From Raphanus sativus (lineage: Eukaryota; Streptophyta; Magnoliopsida; Brassicales; Brassicaceae), in contig NC_079514.1 of assembly GCF_000801105.2 (NCBI RefSeq), positions 930,001 to 994,000 on the forward strand: a DNA stretch of 64,000 nucleotides, read 5' to 3'. The translations under genes and the position numbers were made by a program. The notes beneath the pieces are model-generated. The model saw only the letters and a list, made by a program, of their open reading frames with translations. It was not told the origin of the DNA and searched no databases. How positions within the stretch are numbered: position 1 is the first letter of the stretch; each line of letters opens with the position of its first letter. Below, in pieces: positions 23,801-35,691 of this stretch.

Positions 23801-24211
23801 TTCAAAAGGGAACAGTAGTGTCTATTCGATATTTTGTGAGATCAATTATGTTTCATTTTAGCAAAATTAGATGAATATGTTATAAACAAATACGGCCTCT
23901 CTCAAGCAGAGCTTCTATTATATGTATGTTCCACTCATATATGTCGACAGACGATCTTGACAGAATTTACCTACGATGAAAAACGACTATACATCATGTT
24001 GATATCAACTAACCCGAAAGCTTTTACGTACGGTGCTAAATCCAACAGTCCAATAATGCTTATAAGTATCGATAAATTTTGAAGGCCGGCTTACAATTCA
24101 CGAATATGTGAGTTTTATGATTGGAGCTAAAAAGAAAACGAGACAAATGGAACATTGATAAGTCGTGAAAACGACTCAAAAGCAATTATCGAATCCCACT
24201 CAAACAAGAAA

Positions 24212-26421
24212 TCTATTATTATAAAGAAAAGGAGACTCTTTTTTGGTGAAGCCACGTCATCAATTCGAAGGTTCACGAGTTGACACGTGTCCTTTTTCGC
24301 CAAAGTGATGCGTTTCATTAACTTCCGTATTTCGTATGTTTGGGCTTTTCGTTACACTTTAAATATTGAACCATTTGATTTGGGCTTTATTAAATTAGCC
24401 CAGAAATATATTTTCCTAGCTCTACTTCGCCGTCTTCTCTTCTACCATTTTCCCCCAGTTTCTGCTAATCCCTCGATTGAAGTAGATTTTAAAGCAACTA
24501 ATTTCTCAGTTATGGCCTTTCATCTTAACGCCCCACTACGTGCTCTTAATTACCTCATAAACCTTCTATGTTATTCCCAATTTCTTATTCTATAAATAGG
24601 GATGCAGAGCACTCCAAATCTCATCGTTCTCTCCACTCACAAATTTGATCTGATTATATATTTTCTGTTTTTATTTTCCTATATATTCTGTTTTTAATTT
24701 CCTATATAGGTTGGGCTTATCTTTATGTCTTCTTCGTGACGCATATTTCTAGGGTTCATCGGCTCTTGCAAGTTCCGAATCCGTCTACCAACTATGGCGG
24801 CTCTGAGATGGCCGTCGGAATCTGTTCATGCCGTTACAGGTTTGATGCTTCACATTACGAAACGTTAAAAGTGGCATTGATTCAGCACCATTAATTGAGA
24901 CCTAGCTATTATACCCACTACAGCCACGATTTCGAATCCATTGAATCTTATACATCTCCAGGCGGTAATTATCACCTATAAAAAAGGTTAGTTCTCATCC
25001 TTTTGAACATCATACTCACAGTTCTTAATATCCTCAGAAATTTTATTTTCACTAAAATGGTTGCCTCATCTATCTTGCTGTCTAATTTGACAAAGTAAGC
25101 AATATAAATAATTGCAGTGTTTTTAAGTTAATTCTTATTCCTGCCATCCATATTCTTGCTTATACCAATGACTGGATAACTTTATTTTACAGGTGATCAC
25201 CACAATCAAGAGCACCATAAGAGAAATATTACGCCAAACTGCAGAGTTCACCGGTACTTGGAAACCAGCAACTCCTCAGCATCAACAACTTTTAAATCTC
25301 AGGCACATACGTTTTGGCTTCTCTGTTTTACAAGGAAAGGATCATAAGTGAAAGATTGATCATAATATTTCACCAGTTTTTTCCTCGCAAAATAATACTT
25401 CCAGATAGTTTTAGTTTATGGGAGATGATTTATTTTTCGACTTTGTTTGTGGATTTTGTGTAAATTTGTTCATGTATTGATTATCAAATTTTTTATTCAA
25501 AGCTTTTTCTGGGAGATGATTTTGCTTTCTGTTGTTAGATTTTGTTTCAATTTATTCTTTTTATTGATTTTGTTTTGATTTCTCTCCGTTGGATCATCTT
25601 CCTTATGCTTGATCCTTCGCTTGCTCTTCAATTTCTAGGGTTCTTCACGGAAAAATATAAGACATTAATGGCCATTGTTTGAATTTCGCAGTTACTAGCG
25701 TTAGATGTATTGTTCTCAAATTTTACTGATGATCACATCTTTGCCAGCTTCATTTGGATCCCCCTCGAGTTGGGGTAGTTAAAAAATCTTTGTTCCTCTT
25801 GGATTTGATAACAAGTCACCAGCTTGATGTGTTTAAGGAGAATTTTTTTTTTTTGGACAACAGGAGATTTTCTTCAACAGATTCATACAAAGGGTTGAGT
25901 TTTCTTTTAGGATTTGATGAGTCAATACTAAGTTTGAATCAGTAAGAACAATGATTTATCTATTGGCGTTGTTTAGGCTTCGTTGAAGCTAGAGCATATA
26001 GCTAATTGTAAGTTGATGCTTCTTTTTTGTCAGGGGTTTGAAAGGATGAAACAGTGGTAATGATGAAACTATATATAATCATATATTTTTGAAAATCTTA
26101 AACCTAAATATTAAAAAATATTTTTATACTGACACATAACATTATTTTATTATTTATTTCTATTTAACATTTAAATTTTCTTATTAAGTATTTTGAATGG
26201 AATAAAATAAATTAAATATAGTCTTTTCATAAAAAATCCTGACAATCTCTAATATGTTCAAATAATAATTTATCTTTTAAATAAATATAAATTCATTGAC
26301 ATGTTTAAAGTAACCTTAATGAACCTTAATGCTGTTTTTATTTTAAAGTAAATTAATAGTTAAAATAAATTTGTATTATAAATTTATTTATTTGCCCGCC
26401 CGTAGGGCGGGTTTACCCTAG
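24212..26421 (+). mobile_element. Non-autonomous Helitron, 2.2 kb
   Basis: The 3' end is textbook: a 7-bp stem CCCGCCC-GTA-GGGCGGG at 26395-26411 followed 7 bases later by CTAG (26418-26421) and then T. The best 5' end is TCTATTATTATAAAG at 24212, preceded by A, giving insertion between A and T as Helitrons do. The corresponding site in copy A (near 17115) lacks it. No Rep/helicase is encoded. Inside is a promoter-like stretch (CTATAAATAGGGATG near 24593) and an ATGGCGGCTCTGAGATGG start that may derive from a captured gene I cannot name. The 5' end is less certain than the 3' end. Confidence 0.75.
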
Positions 26422-26802
26422 TATACTATATATAATTCGGATGCCATTTACTAATTTATTGTGATTATGAATTTATTGGCCACTAGATTTTCTTTTTGGC
26501 TAATCCACTCGAAAATTTCATATCGACATTTAGACTAATTTTATGTGTATATAAAAAAGCTATCTCAACTAAATACATATTTCTGATGAACAGAAAATAA
26601 AAACCAAAGATGTATAAACCGAACCGACCAAATTCTTCACTTTCCATATAGCTTATCTTGAAACTAAAAAAACGTGTAGAAAATCTCTTGTTTCACATTT
26701 GGAGGAAATCATGAAATCATGCATGGCTTAGAGCAAAGGGGTTGTTGATATTTCGATAAATGATCATTGATTACAGGACAAGCTTCGCAGATGCTGAGTT
26801 AA

Positions 26803-27074
26803 GGGCACCTCCATTGCACAACTCTTAACAGAGTTTGTTAGCAATGGGGTCCCACCAAGCCCCCATTTTCTTTAAAACTCCCACTCTCTCACTTCTTAAA
26901 CCTCTTGTTTAAGAGGTAACTCTTACACTGTTTCGCGGGTCCCACGCACACGTGGTGACCCGCGATTGGTCAGTCTTTTTTTTTTTTTTTTTTTTTAAAA
27001 AATCGATTAATATTAAAAAAAAAAAAAAAAAAAGTTATGAACCCCAAAATTGGGGTTCAGGGATGGAGATGGTC
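26803..27074. mobile_element. PIF/Harbinger-like MITE, TAA target duplication
   Basis: The ends read GGGCACCTCCAT and, on the other strand, GACCATCTCCAT, flanked by TAA at 26800-26802 and 27075-27077. The core is a long poly(T) then poly(A) pair (about 26976-27034) that would fold back. A 3-bp TAA/TTA duplication is typical of Harbinger elements. It has no copy A counterpart. Confidence 0.7.
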
Positions 27075-27349
27075 TAAGGATCATTATTTTGGAACCACCA
27101 ACGGTAAATCATTGATGTTTGAACGATTATGTTGATAGACCCTGGGAAAATTGTCTGAGAGAATATCATCAGTAGCAAAGGGTGATAATTTTGCAATACA
27201 TTTACTTGTTTTTTGTGTGTTTTTTTAAACATTCCACATACAACATACATACTAATAAACAACTGGTTCTAATAGTTATTTCTTATGTTTGCATACATCA
27301 AAAAGAAACCGGCAGTCAAAACGTTTTCGACTAGATTTCTAATCATTCT

Positions 27350-28080
27350 TTTTTTAACAGCTTAAATTTATTAATTTAAACGATTGAAAGTTGATAATAA
27401 TAATAAGAAAAAAACAAATAATGAAAATGGTTAGAAGATAATAGTACATCGGATGATTTTTCTTCTAAGGTCCTCCAGATCAGTAGAGTATCAACTCTAC
27501 GAATTTTCTCGGGAGCTTTAAATTTTCGTCGCATTATAAATTCTAGGCTCTTTTGTTGTATTACATTGACCATATCTCCGATTAAATCTATAGATATTTT
27601 CCAATATAGAATCCAATGTATTAATTCAATCATAGAAATAAAAAATTGGGATGGCCAATTTTCAACTATTGAAAGAATATCGCCATACAATAAAAGAACA
27701 CATCTTCCACTCCAAACTGACATTCTTTCCACGGTGGTTTCTATGATTTCAACAATTGTTCAGATTTATCTATATGTCAGATATCAAATATATTATATCG
27801 AAATATAACTTAACAGCTTCATCTGTTTCTGAACGCAATCTTCTACTTATGAACTCCATATGTGTTGTCTTCAATAAATCTGATATTTTCATGGATCTCA
27901 AATTTTTCTACGCAAACACTCTTTACAGCGATAACCAATCAAAATTCCAATCAAAATTTGACAATATCTTGTCAAACTGACATCGCAGTGGAATTTGACA
28001 ATAATCATTCTTTCTTATGTAACCTCAAGTTCAATTTTTGTTGGGCGAGCGGAAAATTAATAAATTATAAACAAGAAAAT
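27350..28080. other. Copy B-specific insertion of unknown type
   Basis: This stretch is absent from copy A, which passes directly between the flanking matches near 17360-17430. The minus-strand frame 27376-27732 (118 aa) has a hydrophobic middle but no domain I recognise. No terminal repeats or duplication were found. Confidence 0.4.
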
Positions 28081-28281
28081 AAGAGTTTTTATTCAAAAAT
28101 TAATACATATAAACTAGCTATTCCAATCGTGAACCAACGGTCAACAATACACGTTGACTTAGGGGAAACGTCGCCCACCCAAACTAATATACAAAACATT
28201 CAAATAATAATCAAGACCCTCGGAAATATATATAGAAAAACAAGAAAAAAGTTCTCAAGGTGATTGCTTTTAAAACTGATA

Positions 28282-29023
28282 CTAGATCTTGACCCGTGCG
28301 ACTGCACGGGTATTAATTTTCTGTTTTATTTTTATATTTATTTATACTAAATGATGTATTTGTAATTTGATTATTTAAAATTAACTACGTTAGGGATGTG
28401 TATTTAGATACCCACTGATTCGGTTAAAAATCTATTTGGATTTGAGATTTCCGAATTTGATTCGGGTCTTTACGGGTTCGGTTCAGATACGGATAACCCG
28501 TTTGATTTTTTTTTTAATTTTTAAAATTTATATATACTTTAAAATTCTCAAAACATATAAATTTAAGTAATGCAAGCCAAAATACATAAACTAAAAAAAA
28601 AACTTGTTGAATTTCAATATTTAAATGGAGAATAAATATATATTTTAAATATTTTTGGTGTTTTGATTATTGTTTATCTACTTTATATGTTTATTTTGAC
28701 TATTTTTTATATTTTCAAATAGTTTAGACAATTTTATATTGACAAAAAAAACTTTAAAATAGCATTAATTGTTAAAATAAAAAACAAAATACATTAATCT
28801 AACTGAAAAATATAAACATTAAAATAGGAAATAAAAAAACATATTAATTTAACTGAAAAAGACAAACATTAAAATAGGAAAGAAACAAAACAACATTAAT
28901 TTAACTGAAAAAGACAAAGATTAAAATAGGAAATTCAATTTAATTCTCAATGGCATGCCATTGTAAATAACTTCAAAAACTTTGGGGTATTTTAAAAGAG
29001 TACTTCTCTTTTAATAATATAGA
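28282..29023 (-). mobile_element. Non-autonomous Helitron, 742 bp, minus orientation
   Basis: On the minus strand it begins TCTATATTATTAAAAGAG (from 29023), preceded by A, and ends with hairpin CCCGTGCAGTCGCACGGG, then TCAAGATCTAG, then T. All Helitron end rules are met (5' TC, 3' hairpin, CTAG, A^T insertion). The interior includes about 45-bp repeats with AACATTAAAATAGGAAA around 28795-28935. Confidence 0.82.
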
Positions 29024-29253
29024 TATATCACAATAGCTACAATCTTGAGTTGATGTTTGACGCGGTGCCCGCAGCCCGTCCTTGATTCCGTCTTCTTAGC
29101 AAAGAAAAAAACCTAAATCGTCATACATTTATATATTCCCTATATATTGTTTCTCGAAGGTGCATGGCAAAGTGATCAAACGTCCCTTACAAACCTTAAA
29201 CGAGATCATAATCTTGAAAATTGAGCTATATCATTCTCTATCTAGACCGAGTT

Positions 29254-29565
29254 CTATCTGAACATGGAGATGAGTGATTGAAAGACAACTTCATCACAAG
29301 GGATAGTGAGACCCATGTCGTGCTCGAACCCGAACTCTTCCTCGGCTAATTGGAGGAGTGTCTGAAACTCAGGATGAGCTAGCCATGAGATTGGCACCAC
29401 GTAGCGACTCCGTTGTTGCCCAACGTAGACCGGGAAGTGGCCTTTTGGCACGTCTTTGAAGTAGCAATTACCTTGATTCTTCTTTCCAATACTTGAGCAT
29501 CTCTTCAAGATTGTCTTTAGAGATGCTACTTGAGACGCTGCCACTTTGTTCTTCTTTATCGCCAT
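29254..29565 (-). CDS. SAUR9: Small auxin-up RNA protein SAUR9, copy B
   Basis: Intronless, 103 residues, the size expected for this SAUR clade. It has the full core [20 protein letters not shown], the invariant Trp in [10 protein letters not shown] and the [13 protein letters not shown] helix, ending SLISMFR then TAG. SAURs of this type promote acid growth by restraining PP2C.D phosphatases. A TATA box lies 122 bp upstream, then a GA microsatellite, then a LINE insertion about 270 bp from the ATG. It appears to be the sound member of the tandem pair. Confidence 0.92.
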   Translation of the reverse strand: MAIKKNKVAASQVASLKTILKRCSSIGKKNQGNCYFKDVPKGHFPVYVGQQRSRYVVPISWLAHPEFQTLLQLAEEEFGFEHDMGLTIPCDEVVFQSLISMFR

Positions 29566-29686
29566 GATTGGAGTTTATTGAAACCTAACTTGGCTAGAGG
29601 GAGAGAGACAGGAAAAAGGAGAGAAGAGAGAGTTTGGTGTGTTTGAAGAAAGGTGTGGATGTGAAGGTAATGGGAGAAATGGAGGG

Positions 29687-29694
29687 GTATATAA
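29687..29694 (-). promoter_or_regulatory. TATA box of SAUR9 copy B
   Basis: Minus strand reads CCCTTATATACC. The equivalent in copy A (about 18102-18112) reads CCCTTATACATA, losing the TATATA core. Confidence 0.6.
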
Positions 29695-29698
29695 GGGC

Positions 29699-29702
<4 letters not shown>

Positions 29703-29746
<44 letters not shown>
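29703..29746. repeat. (GA)n microsatellite in the SAUR9-B promoter
   Basis: About 20 uninterrupted GA units directly upstream of the TATA box. Copy A has only a trace (AATAAGAAAGAG) at the same place, so it expanded after duplication. GA repeats can bind BPC-type factors in plants. Confidence 0.85.
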
Positions 29747-29748
<2 letters not shown>

Positions 29749-29836
29749 GAAGAGTTTATTAAGATCAACTTTATCGTGTAGAAACCGTAGGAGTTTTATA
29801 AGGAAAAATAATAATATTTAATATATAATTACATTT

Positions 29837-31126
29837 ATTGTTGGCAATGGCGCAAGCATAAATGTATGGACGGATCCTTGGCTCTCCCCTACAACCCCGC
29901 TAAAGCCAATGGGACCTCCTACTCTAGATAACCAAAGCCTCACAGTCCAAGACCTCTTGCTGCCGGATACTAACGAATGGAATCTCGCCCTAATTCGTTG
30001 CCACTTACCTCATTATGAAGATGTTATCAGACAAATTATTCCCAGTGCTTTAAAACCTCCTGACAGGTTGGTATGGCTGGGTGAATCTAATGGTAGATAC
30101 TCAACTAAGTCAGGATATAAGCTGTTGAACCATCACGAACAAGCTGTGAATCATCAGGGTTTTGACTGGATGAAACATGTCTGGAAATTAGATGCTCCTA
30201 GTAAAATCCACCACTTCATTTGGAGGGCATTGAATAATGCACTTCCTGTTGCTGAGCTTCTTATTCACAGAGGAATGGAGGTTAATCCAGCTTGCAAAGT
30301 TTGTGGAGAGCTTGAAACAATTAACCATGTTTTTCTCTCCTGTCCCTTTGCAAAGTGTGTGTGGGAACAAGCTCCAATCCTTCCCACCAGCCTCTGTTTA
30401 ACCCCGCCAACTTCACTTCAACTCCTGCTCCCTGAAGTACCCAAAACAATCAACCTGCCCCCGTCAGGTCTCACATGTTCTCCCCTGTCCCCCTGGATTC
30501 TTTGGAACCTGTGGACAGCAAGGAACAGACGTGTATTCGAGGATAAAATTTATACTCCTGAGGAGACACTCTCAAAAGCTATTAGGGATGCAAAAGAGTG
30601 AGAGCGGCTAAGAAAAAGCCTGCTGAAATTGTAGTGATTAAAAAGACCCCTCTGGTCTTGTGTGATTCTGCTGTTCCGAGCTGTTCAGTTGATGGTGCTT
30701 GGAATGCTAACTCTAAATCTGCAGGTTTTGGCTGGTTCTTGCAAGATACACATGCTGAAGTGGAACTCCAAGGAGCAGCATCTCGTCGGCACGTTGGTTC
30801 GGCTCTGGCAGCAGAGGCCCTGGCCATGCGAGAAGCGCTCAAAGCTGCATCAGTTGCAGGATTTTCGAAGATCAGGATGCTATCGGACTTTAGTATCTTT
30901 GTGGCTGCCCTGCGTTCAGGGACGGTTTTGAATGAGATAGCGGGACTAATCCACGAGATCAGTCACCTCATTTCTCTCTTCTCAACCTTATCTTTTGTTG
31001 TAATTCCTAGATCAGCAAACTTGATAGCTGATGGCTTGGCCAAGAATGCTCTTTCTATTTTATTGTCTCAAGACTCTGTTTGAACCGCTCAGTTTAATCA
31101 AATGAAAACCGTTGACCAAAAAAAAA
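29837..31126 (+). mobile_element. 5'-truncated LINE (non-LTR) with zf-RVT and RNase H domains
   Basis: A 16-bp target duplication, ATATATAATTACATTT, lies at 29821-29836 and 31127-31142, and the element ends in a poly(A) tail. The inserted piece is the 3' part of a LINE polyprotein. An open frame from the junction (IVGNGASINVWTDPW) runs to 30601 with the zf-RVT motif CKVCGELETINHVFLSC. The RNase H-like domain follows in another frame (30598-31083) with [15 protein letters not shown] and LSDF acidic residues. The frame change at about 30600, where a Trp codon context reads GAGTGAG, splits the protein, so this copy is dead. It is absent in copy A. Confidence 0.93.
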
Positions 31127-31654
31127 ATATATAATTACATTTTGATTTTTTTCTAAAACTAAACTAATAAATAAATGCAAAATGTGAGGTTTTCACTATG
31201 TTCTCAACGGTTCTAAAATGAGAACGCTACTCTCTTTCTCTTCTTATTTCTTTTTTTTTTTAATTATGAGATATCTTCCTAGTTAAGATGCTCTAAACTA
31301 ATAAAGAAAAATATCCTATATAAATGTATTCTTACATAAATTTCTAGGTTTACCTTCCAGGACCTTTTAGAATATTTGTGGCTAAGTTATACGTATTATG
31401 TACATAATGACGACTAATTCATGCATAAACACATTAATCAGCATATTAATCCAAACCATAAACAGTCAACATATACAATACAATCCGCGTAAATATAAAT
31501 ACAAATGTTTTTCACTCACTGAACGTCCATTCTGGATGGCACAGAGTAACCAAATAGTCCGAGATTAATTATATATGCATCGATAGAGAACTGAACTCAG
31601 GACTAATCCTCCAAAGACTTACTACAACACTATCATTCATCAAACCAAGAAGTG

Positions 31655-32085
31655 TTTGACCAAAGTCCCATGGCACTGTCTTGTGTGGTTTCCACAGGCC
31701 ATTCCTCGGCAATCCCTCCTAATTTGGTTAGCATTTAAAGAGAGATTATCTACATGAGCCAGGATGAAAGGCTGGAGAACTGAACATGGCTGTGTTTATT
31801 GCGGAGAAAAGGATGACAGCAGAGATCACTTATGCTTCACATGTCTGTATCAATTCACTGGATGAATGTTTCAGACATCTATTTATGTGTCTTGGAAGGA
31901 GAGGAATTCTAGAAGACATGGACGCATTTATGCATCAGTGGAAATGACTACTAAGGTTATTGGGAAACGGGTTAAAATCGAATTTCTTCACTGAAATACA
32001 AGAGTAATCACAAGCTGCATACGTGTTCAAAAAAAAAAAAAAAAATCACAAGCTGCATGCTCTGCTCAGTAGATGGTTTGCTGTC
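31655..32085 (+). pseudogene. zf-RVT (LINE-type) pseudogene fragment
   Basis: The reading frame gives WHCLVWFPQAIPRQSLLIWL, an internal TGA, then the zinc motif CVYCGEKDDSRDHLCFTC, then, after an internal gap, the C-terminal ERNSRRHG and KLHALLSRWF motifs usual for plant LINE or freestanding zf-RVT proteins. It has stops, frame changes and missing middle sequence. It is found only in copy B and is interrupted by a poly(A) insertion at 32021-32043. Confidence 0.75.
32021..32043 (+). mobile_element. Minute poly(A) retro-insertion with 15-bp target duplication
   Basis: AATCACAAGCTGCAT occurs at 32006-32020 and again at 32044-32058, separated only by ACGTGTTC plus 15 A residues. This is what an extremely 5'-truncated target-primed reverse transcription event leaves behind. 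It splits the zf-RVT frame (KSNHKLHALLSRWF reads through if removed). Confidence 0.75.
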
Positions 32086-32469
32086 TATATACCAATTAGG
32101 AAATCACATTCTTTTATTCATTACACCTTAGACTAGCATAATCATAATGTAAATCCAAGTTTCAATTTTGATTAATAAATTTGATATTAATCAAAGAAAT
32201 GTTTGACCAAAAGAAAATAACAAAAATGTTTCTTTTTGTAACGGTATTTTGAAAGCAAATATCTTTTTTGAATGAAAATTGAAAGCAAATAGCACGTGGG
32301 GTGCAGGAAATAAGTGCATATTTAGAGACAAAGCCATACGGGAAATATGGGGAAATTACAATGGGAAATAATGCATACAAAATAAAATTGAAAGTCTTGT
32401 ATATATACCTGCTATGACATTGCCCTACATTGTCTCTCTTTTGTTTCTTTATCTAGGTAGACACAATTT

Positions 32470-33649
32470 ACAAAAAGTGATTTTGCCACATGTCTTCTCT
32501 ACAATCATTCGTACAAAAATAATATGACATGTCTACTAAAATTGATGATATGTCTTATAGATTAATATGACATGAACAATTATATTTAATGTTAATTTAT
32601 AATTTTGGTAAAAAATTTAAAATATAGTAATAACTCATATATTACATTTATTTTTGATTTATATTTTTGGACTTTTTTAAAAAATGATAATAACTCATAA
32701 ATCATCATTAAAATAAATATATTCAATTATGGCATTTTAAATTTCAAAATATCATTTAAATTAAAAATATTTCAAAAATATATACATATTTTTAGAAAAT
32801 TATAAAAATTAAATCATAAAATCAAATTAAATCGTAAAATCATTGGTTTCTTATATATATCTACAGATTTTATAAAAAAACTAATTTTAATTTTTGACAA
32901 TTATAAAATTTTACATCTCCTAGACTATATTTGAGAAGTGATTTTGCCACATGTCTTCTCTACAATCATTTTCACAAAATAATATGACATGGCTACTAAA
33001 ATTAATTACATGTCTTACAGATTAATATGACATAAAATTATATTTAATGTTAATTTATATTTTTGGTAAACTTTTTAAAATATGGTAATAACTCATATAT
33101 TATATTTTTATTGTCGATTTATATTTTTAGACTTTTTAAAAATATGGTAATAACTCATAAATCATCATAAAAATAAATATATTCAATTATGGCATTTCAA
33201 ATTTTGAAATATCATTTAAACTAAAAATATTTCAAAATATATACATATTTGTAGAAAATTATAAAAATTAAATCATAAAATCAAATTAAATCGTAAAATC
33301 ATTAGTTTCTTATATATATCTACAGATTTTATAAATATTGTTTAATTTTAATTTTTGACAATTATGAAATTTTACATATTTATTTAATATATTTAATTAA
33401 AATAAATAGATAGAAAAATCTACCTAAGATTATAATTTTAAATATATGCATGCACATTTTTAAATATAATTCAAAATAAACAAAATTGTTTTTATCTTAA
33501 TTTTAATGTTCAGTTAAATCAAATTTATATTAAAATATTGATAAAAAAAAAAATTTATAATATTAATAAAAAATAAATATAATTTATATTTATTTGTTAA
33601 AAAAATATTTTAAATTTTTTTACTGCACATGGTGCAGGAAAACACCTAG
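32470..33649 (+). mobile_element. Helitron-like element with two tandem 461-bp units
   Basis: The 3' end has stem CTGCAC-ATG-GTGCAG (33623-33637), then CTAG at 33646-33649 followed by T, as in Helitrons. Two direct units start with AGTGATTTTGCCACATGTC at 32476 and 32937. The 5' terminus is uncertain because no clear TC preceded by A stands at the left edge. Copy A lacks the whole segment near 20790. Confidence 0.65.
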
Positions 33650-35300
33650 TTTATATATACAAGTAGCGTCCGTCATCTCGAATCTCTTCCCTTCATAGAC
33701 ACTCTTCTTTAGATTTTGTCTCTACTGAAACCTCCAATTTTAATACAACCACAGCTACTATGTACATATAAATCAAAGACAATTAAAAAAGTATGTTAAT
33801 ATCTTATTTATATACCCGTTTTGTCATAATTGTTTGATTCCGCTGCAAAAGGATTATGGAAGATGTGGAAGATGTGTTCAGGTATATGGACCTAGTGACG
33901 ATCTGAATTTCAATCTGTAATGACGGTCACCCCAAAAAATTTAGTCCCATCAGGAAAACTACTTTAAATTGTTTTATAATGTAAGGTAGGTTGGTTAAAA
34001 TCCAGCTTGGTTCAGTAGTTTTTTCAGTTGGATTTTTTTGAAGGGGTTTTAATATTATATGCACATTTAATGTATATAATTAATAATGTATGAGAAAATA
34101 AAAATATATAGCTAAGAAATATAAGAAATTGTCCCCATGTGAAAACTGGAAATTAAATGAAAACAATACCTAGGTTAGAGTCTAATTTTTTGTTTAATTA
34201 ATTGTACAATCAAATCCATGCAAGTTCCCATCTAATTCCTCCGATGTTTCGTGTTCCACATAGTGTACTTCTTTCCTTTTCTGTTCAGCAATTTTCTTTT
34301 CCCCTTATCGTTTCGTTCATTTAAATGTGATTAATCAATCAGAATTATCAAAGAAATTGACTTTTGGTTTAGTGATAATTCAAGTCTAATTAATTGCCAA
34401 ATTTCCGTGGTAGTAACCTCAATATCGTGTATAACTTGATAGCCAAAAAGGAAAACTAAAAAGTGACTGAAAAAGACTCTTTGGCAGCATCTACACTATT
34501 TGTCATTAGTGACTTGAAAAAACAATTAAATGAAAAAGTTATTTGTTTTTAACTGTAGAACATATATTAATTTAGAGATGAAAAGGCTAATAATGTTGTC
34601 AAAACATCAACTAATACATCTAAATGTGTAATATGTTCTTCTGGTTATTCAAGCAAACACAACATTTGTATATATTTGAACTATTAAGTAAATCAATTAG
34701 TCAGTGCTAAATATAAACTCTTTTAACATTTAAGTTACGGAATTTGAAATAGAGTACTAGCATATATATGCTACACGCGGTACATCTCACATTCGAAAGT
34801 TAAATACACCAGTGTATATTTTTTCTCGAAAGAAAATACACTAATGTATGGAAATTCAGATGAACAAAATAAATAATACTAATTAATCATTGATCGGTTC
34901 AACTAGTATAAAGTTACAATGGAAGACGTTTTTTATACACAATATAAATTTAATTCAAATTTGTTTTCAATTTAATTTTTTTTTTTTTTAAGATTTGTTT
35001 TGTTTCAATGATTTTAGAAAATCTCAAGAAACAACGATAAAATAGAAATAAATATGAAAGACGATCTTTCTGTCGACAAATTGGAACATAGGTTTACGAG
35101 TTTGGCTTCAACTGAAAAATTAAATAGGGGTGATACAGAATTGAATTTGTATTTTGTCATGATTATATGGAAAACGTTAAAAGTAACACTATTTCTGAAA
35201 AGGGAATAGAGGAAAAAAGTAAAAACTAAACCCGAAACGTAGAAGATGTGATTTTGTCGTATTTATAGAATTTGACCTATCAATAAATAAAACAAAAATA
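33650..35300. other. Copy B spacer upstream of CPK18
   Basis: Noncoding, matching copy A 20790-21930 in patches with many small indels. No gene or element ends were found. Confidence 0.5.
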
Positions 35301-35691
35301 AGAGATGGTGTGTGTAGGGACAAAGGAGCAGTAGACAGTGAGAGATCGAATTATATAATCTGGTGGAAATGAAAGGAACAAAACTTAGCTGTCCTGAATT
35401 GGCGCCTCTGTTGTGGTTATAACTTATACACATGATTCCTCACGTTCTTCCTTACGCCATTTCCAATTCATCATCATCATCATCATTTCTACTCTTGACT
35501 TTTAGCCAGCACAAAAATTACTTATTCGGATCAATTTAGATACGTGTTAACGGCAATGATCCTATCTATTATTTATTGTTGAATGAGTCTTAGTTTGGGT
35601 TCAGTGCCCAGACAATAGAAGACATCAACGTAGATATATATCTGGAACCTAACTGATCTTACAACTTTGATTGTACGAGACTACATTGATT
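35301..35691. promoter_or_regulatory. Conserved noncoding block upstream of CPK18, copy B
   Basis: Partner of 21936-22320; it ends about 685 bp upstream of the CPK18 ATG. Identity between the copies by eye is about 93%, against clearly lower in the flanks. Confidence 0.6.

Noticed and set aside
23635..23874. 79-aa frame across the tandem junction
   Set aside because: It straddles the duplication breakpoint and ends inside repeated spacer; no recognised domain.
28385..28520. Independent GGGATGTG...GGATAT repeat element
   Set aside because: Lies entirely inside the Helitron at 28282-29023 and lacks its own second end.
29639..29821. Frame encoding an Arg-Glu repeat upstream of SAUR9-B
   Set aside because: It is simply the translated GA microsatellite in the promoter.
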